DNA of 5,268 nucleotides from an uncultured Parasphingopyxis sp. (GTDB lineage Bacteria; Pseudomonadota; Alphaproteobacteria; Sphingomonadales; Sphingomonadaceae), in contig CAJQMX010000073.1 of NCBI GenBank assembly GCA_905479515.1, positions 1 through 5,268 of the forward strand, written 5' to 3'. The notes beneath the pieces were generated by a model, which saw only the letters and a program-made list of their open reading frames with translations, ran no database searches and was not told where the DNA came from. This document shows positions 5,176 through 5,268 of the stretch, piece by piece. Both the position numbers and the translations under genes were made by a program. Every line of letters starts with the position of its first letter. Within the stretch, counting starts at the first letter, position 1.

Positions 5176-5268
5176 TCAGCTCTCGGACCGGGCTCGGTCC
5201 GCTGCGCTGACAATATCAGCAGCGCGAATGGCTGTTACGCCATGGCGCGCAAACAGGTCGAACACGCC
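5176..5268 (-). CDS. C-terminal 30 residues of an unidentified protein (partial)
   Basis: The minus-strand frame entering from the right edge is open for 30 codons and ends in TGA at 5178-5176. It reads GVFDLFARHGVTAIRAADIV, then SAADRARSES. Third codon positions are mostly G or C, and of the three minus-strand frames here it is the longest. The composition looks like the helical end of a cytosolic protein, but I do not recognise a family. A short plus-strand frame from ATG 5228 overlaps it and has no ribosome binding site, so the minus reading is preferred. The 75 bp between this stop and the tRNA-Ile2 gene hold no clear promoter or terminator. Confidence 0.5.
   Translation of the reverse strand, partial: GVFDLFARHGVTAIRAADIVSAADRARSES

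Noticed and set aside
5184..5201. Perfect 7-bp inverted repeat CGGACCG/CGGTCCG
   Set aside because: It lies within the last codons of the partial right-edge gene and has no T-run on either side. It could be chance in G+C-rich coding DNA.

Overview
The window looks like chromosomal DNA of an alphaproteobacterium, most likely a sphingomonad. This rests on the moderately high G+C (about 60% by eye), the style of the EttA and tRNA sequences, and the mix of exported envelope enzymes. The assignment is an inference from protein and tRNA similarity; no marker gene proves it.

Layout from left to right. (1) Positions 1-1168, minus strand: the N-terminal 389 residues of EttA, a ribosome-associated ABC-F ATPase, cut by the left edge. 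(2) A 100-bp divergent gap. (3) Positions 1269-2711, plus: an exported M28-family zinc metallopeptidase of the carboxypeptidase Q type. (4) A 155-bp promoter-bearing gap. (5) Positions 2867-3109, plus: a tiny, extremely acidic lipoprotein built of heptad repeats, followed by a UUCG-capped hairpin and then a strong intrinsic terminator. (6) Positions 3218-3823, minus: a Tat-exported murein L,D-transpeptidase of the YkuD_2 type, convergent with the lipoprotein and sharing its terminator. (7) A 106-bp divergent promoter region in which the two predicted -10 boxes overlap. (8) Positions 3930-4853, plus: a second L,D-transpeptidase, YcbB/LdtD-like but reduced to the catalytic part. (9) Two minus-strand tRNA genes, tRNA-Pro(UGG) and a CAU tRNA best read as tRNA-Ile2. 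(10) The last 30 codons of an unidentified minus-strand gene entering from the right edge.

Functionally, positions 1269-4853 form an envelope-oriented block: a secreted peptidase, an acidic lipoprotein and two L,D-transpeptidases of different families. The transpeptidases make or remodel 3-3 peptidoglycan cross-links or attach proteins to murein. Their divergent arrangement suggests joint control of wall remodelling. The flanks are translation genes (ettA and tRNAs).

No CRISPR array, insertion sequence, phage gene or toxin-antitoxin pair is visible. I see no clear undescribed multi-gene system. The items most worth following are the heptad-repeat lipoprotein and the paired, divergently controlled transpeptidases.
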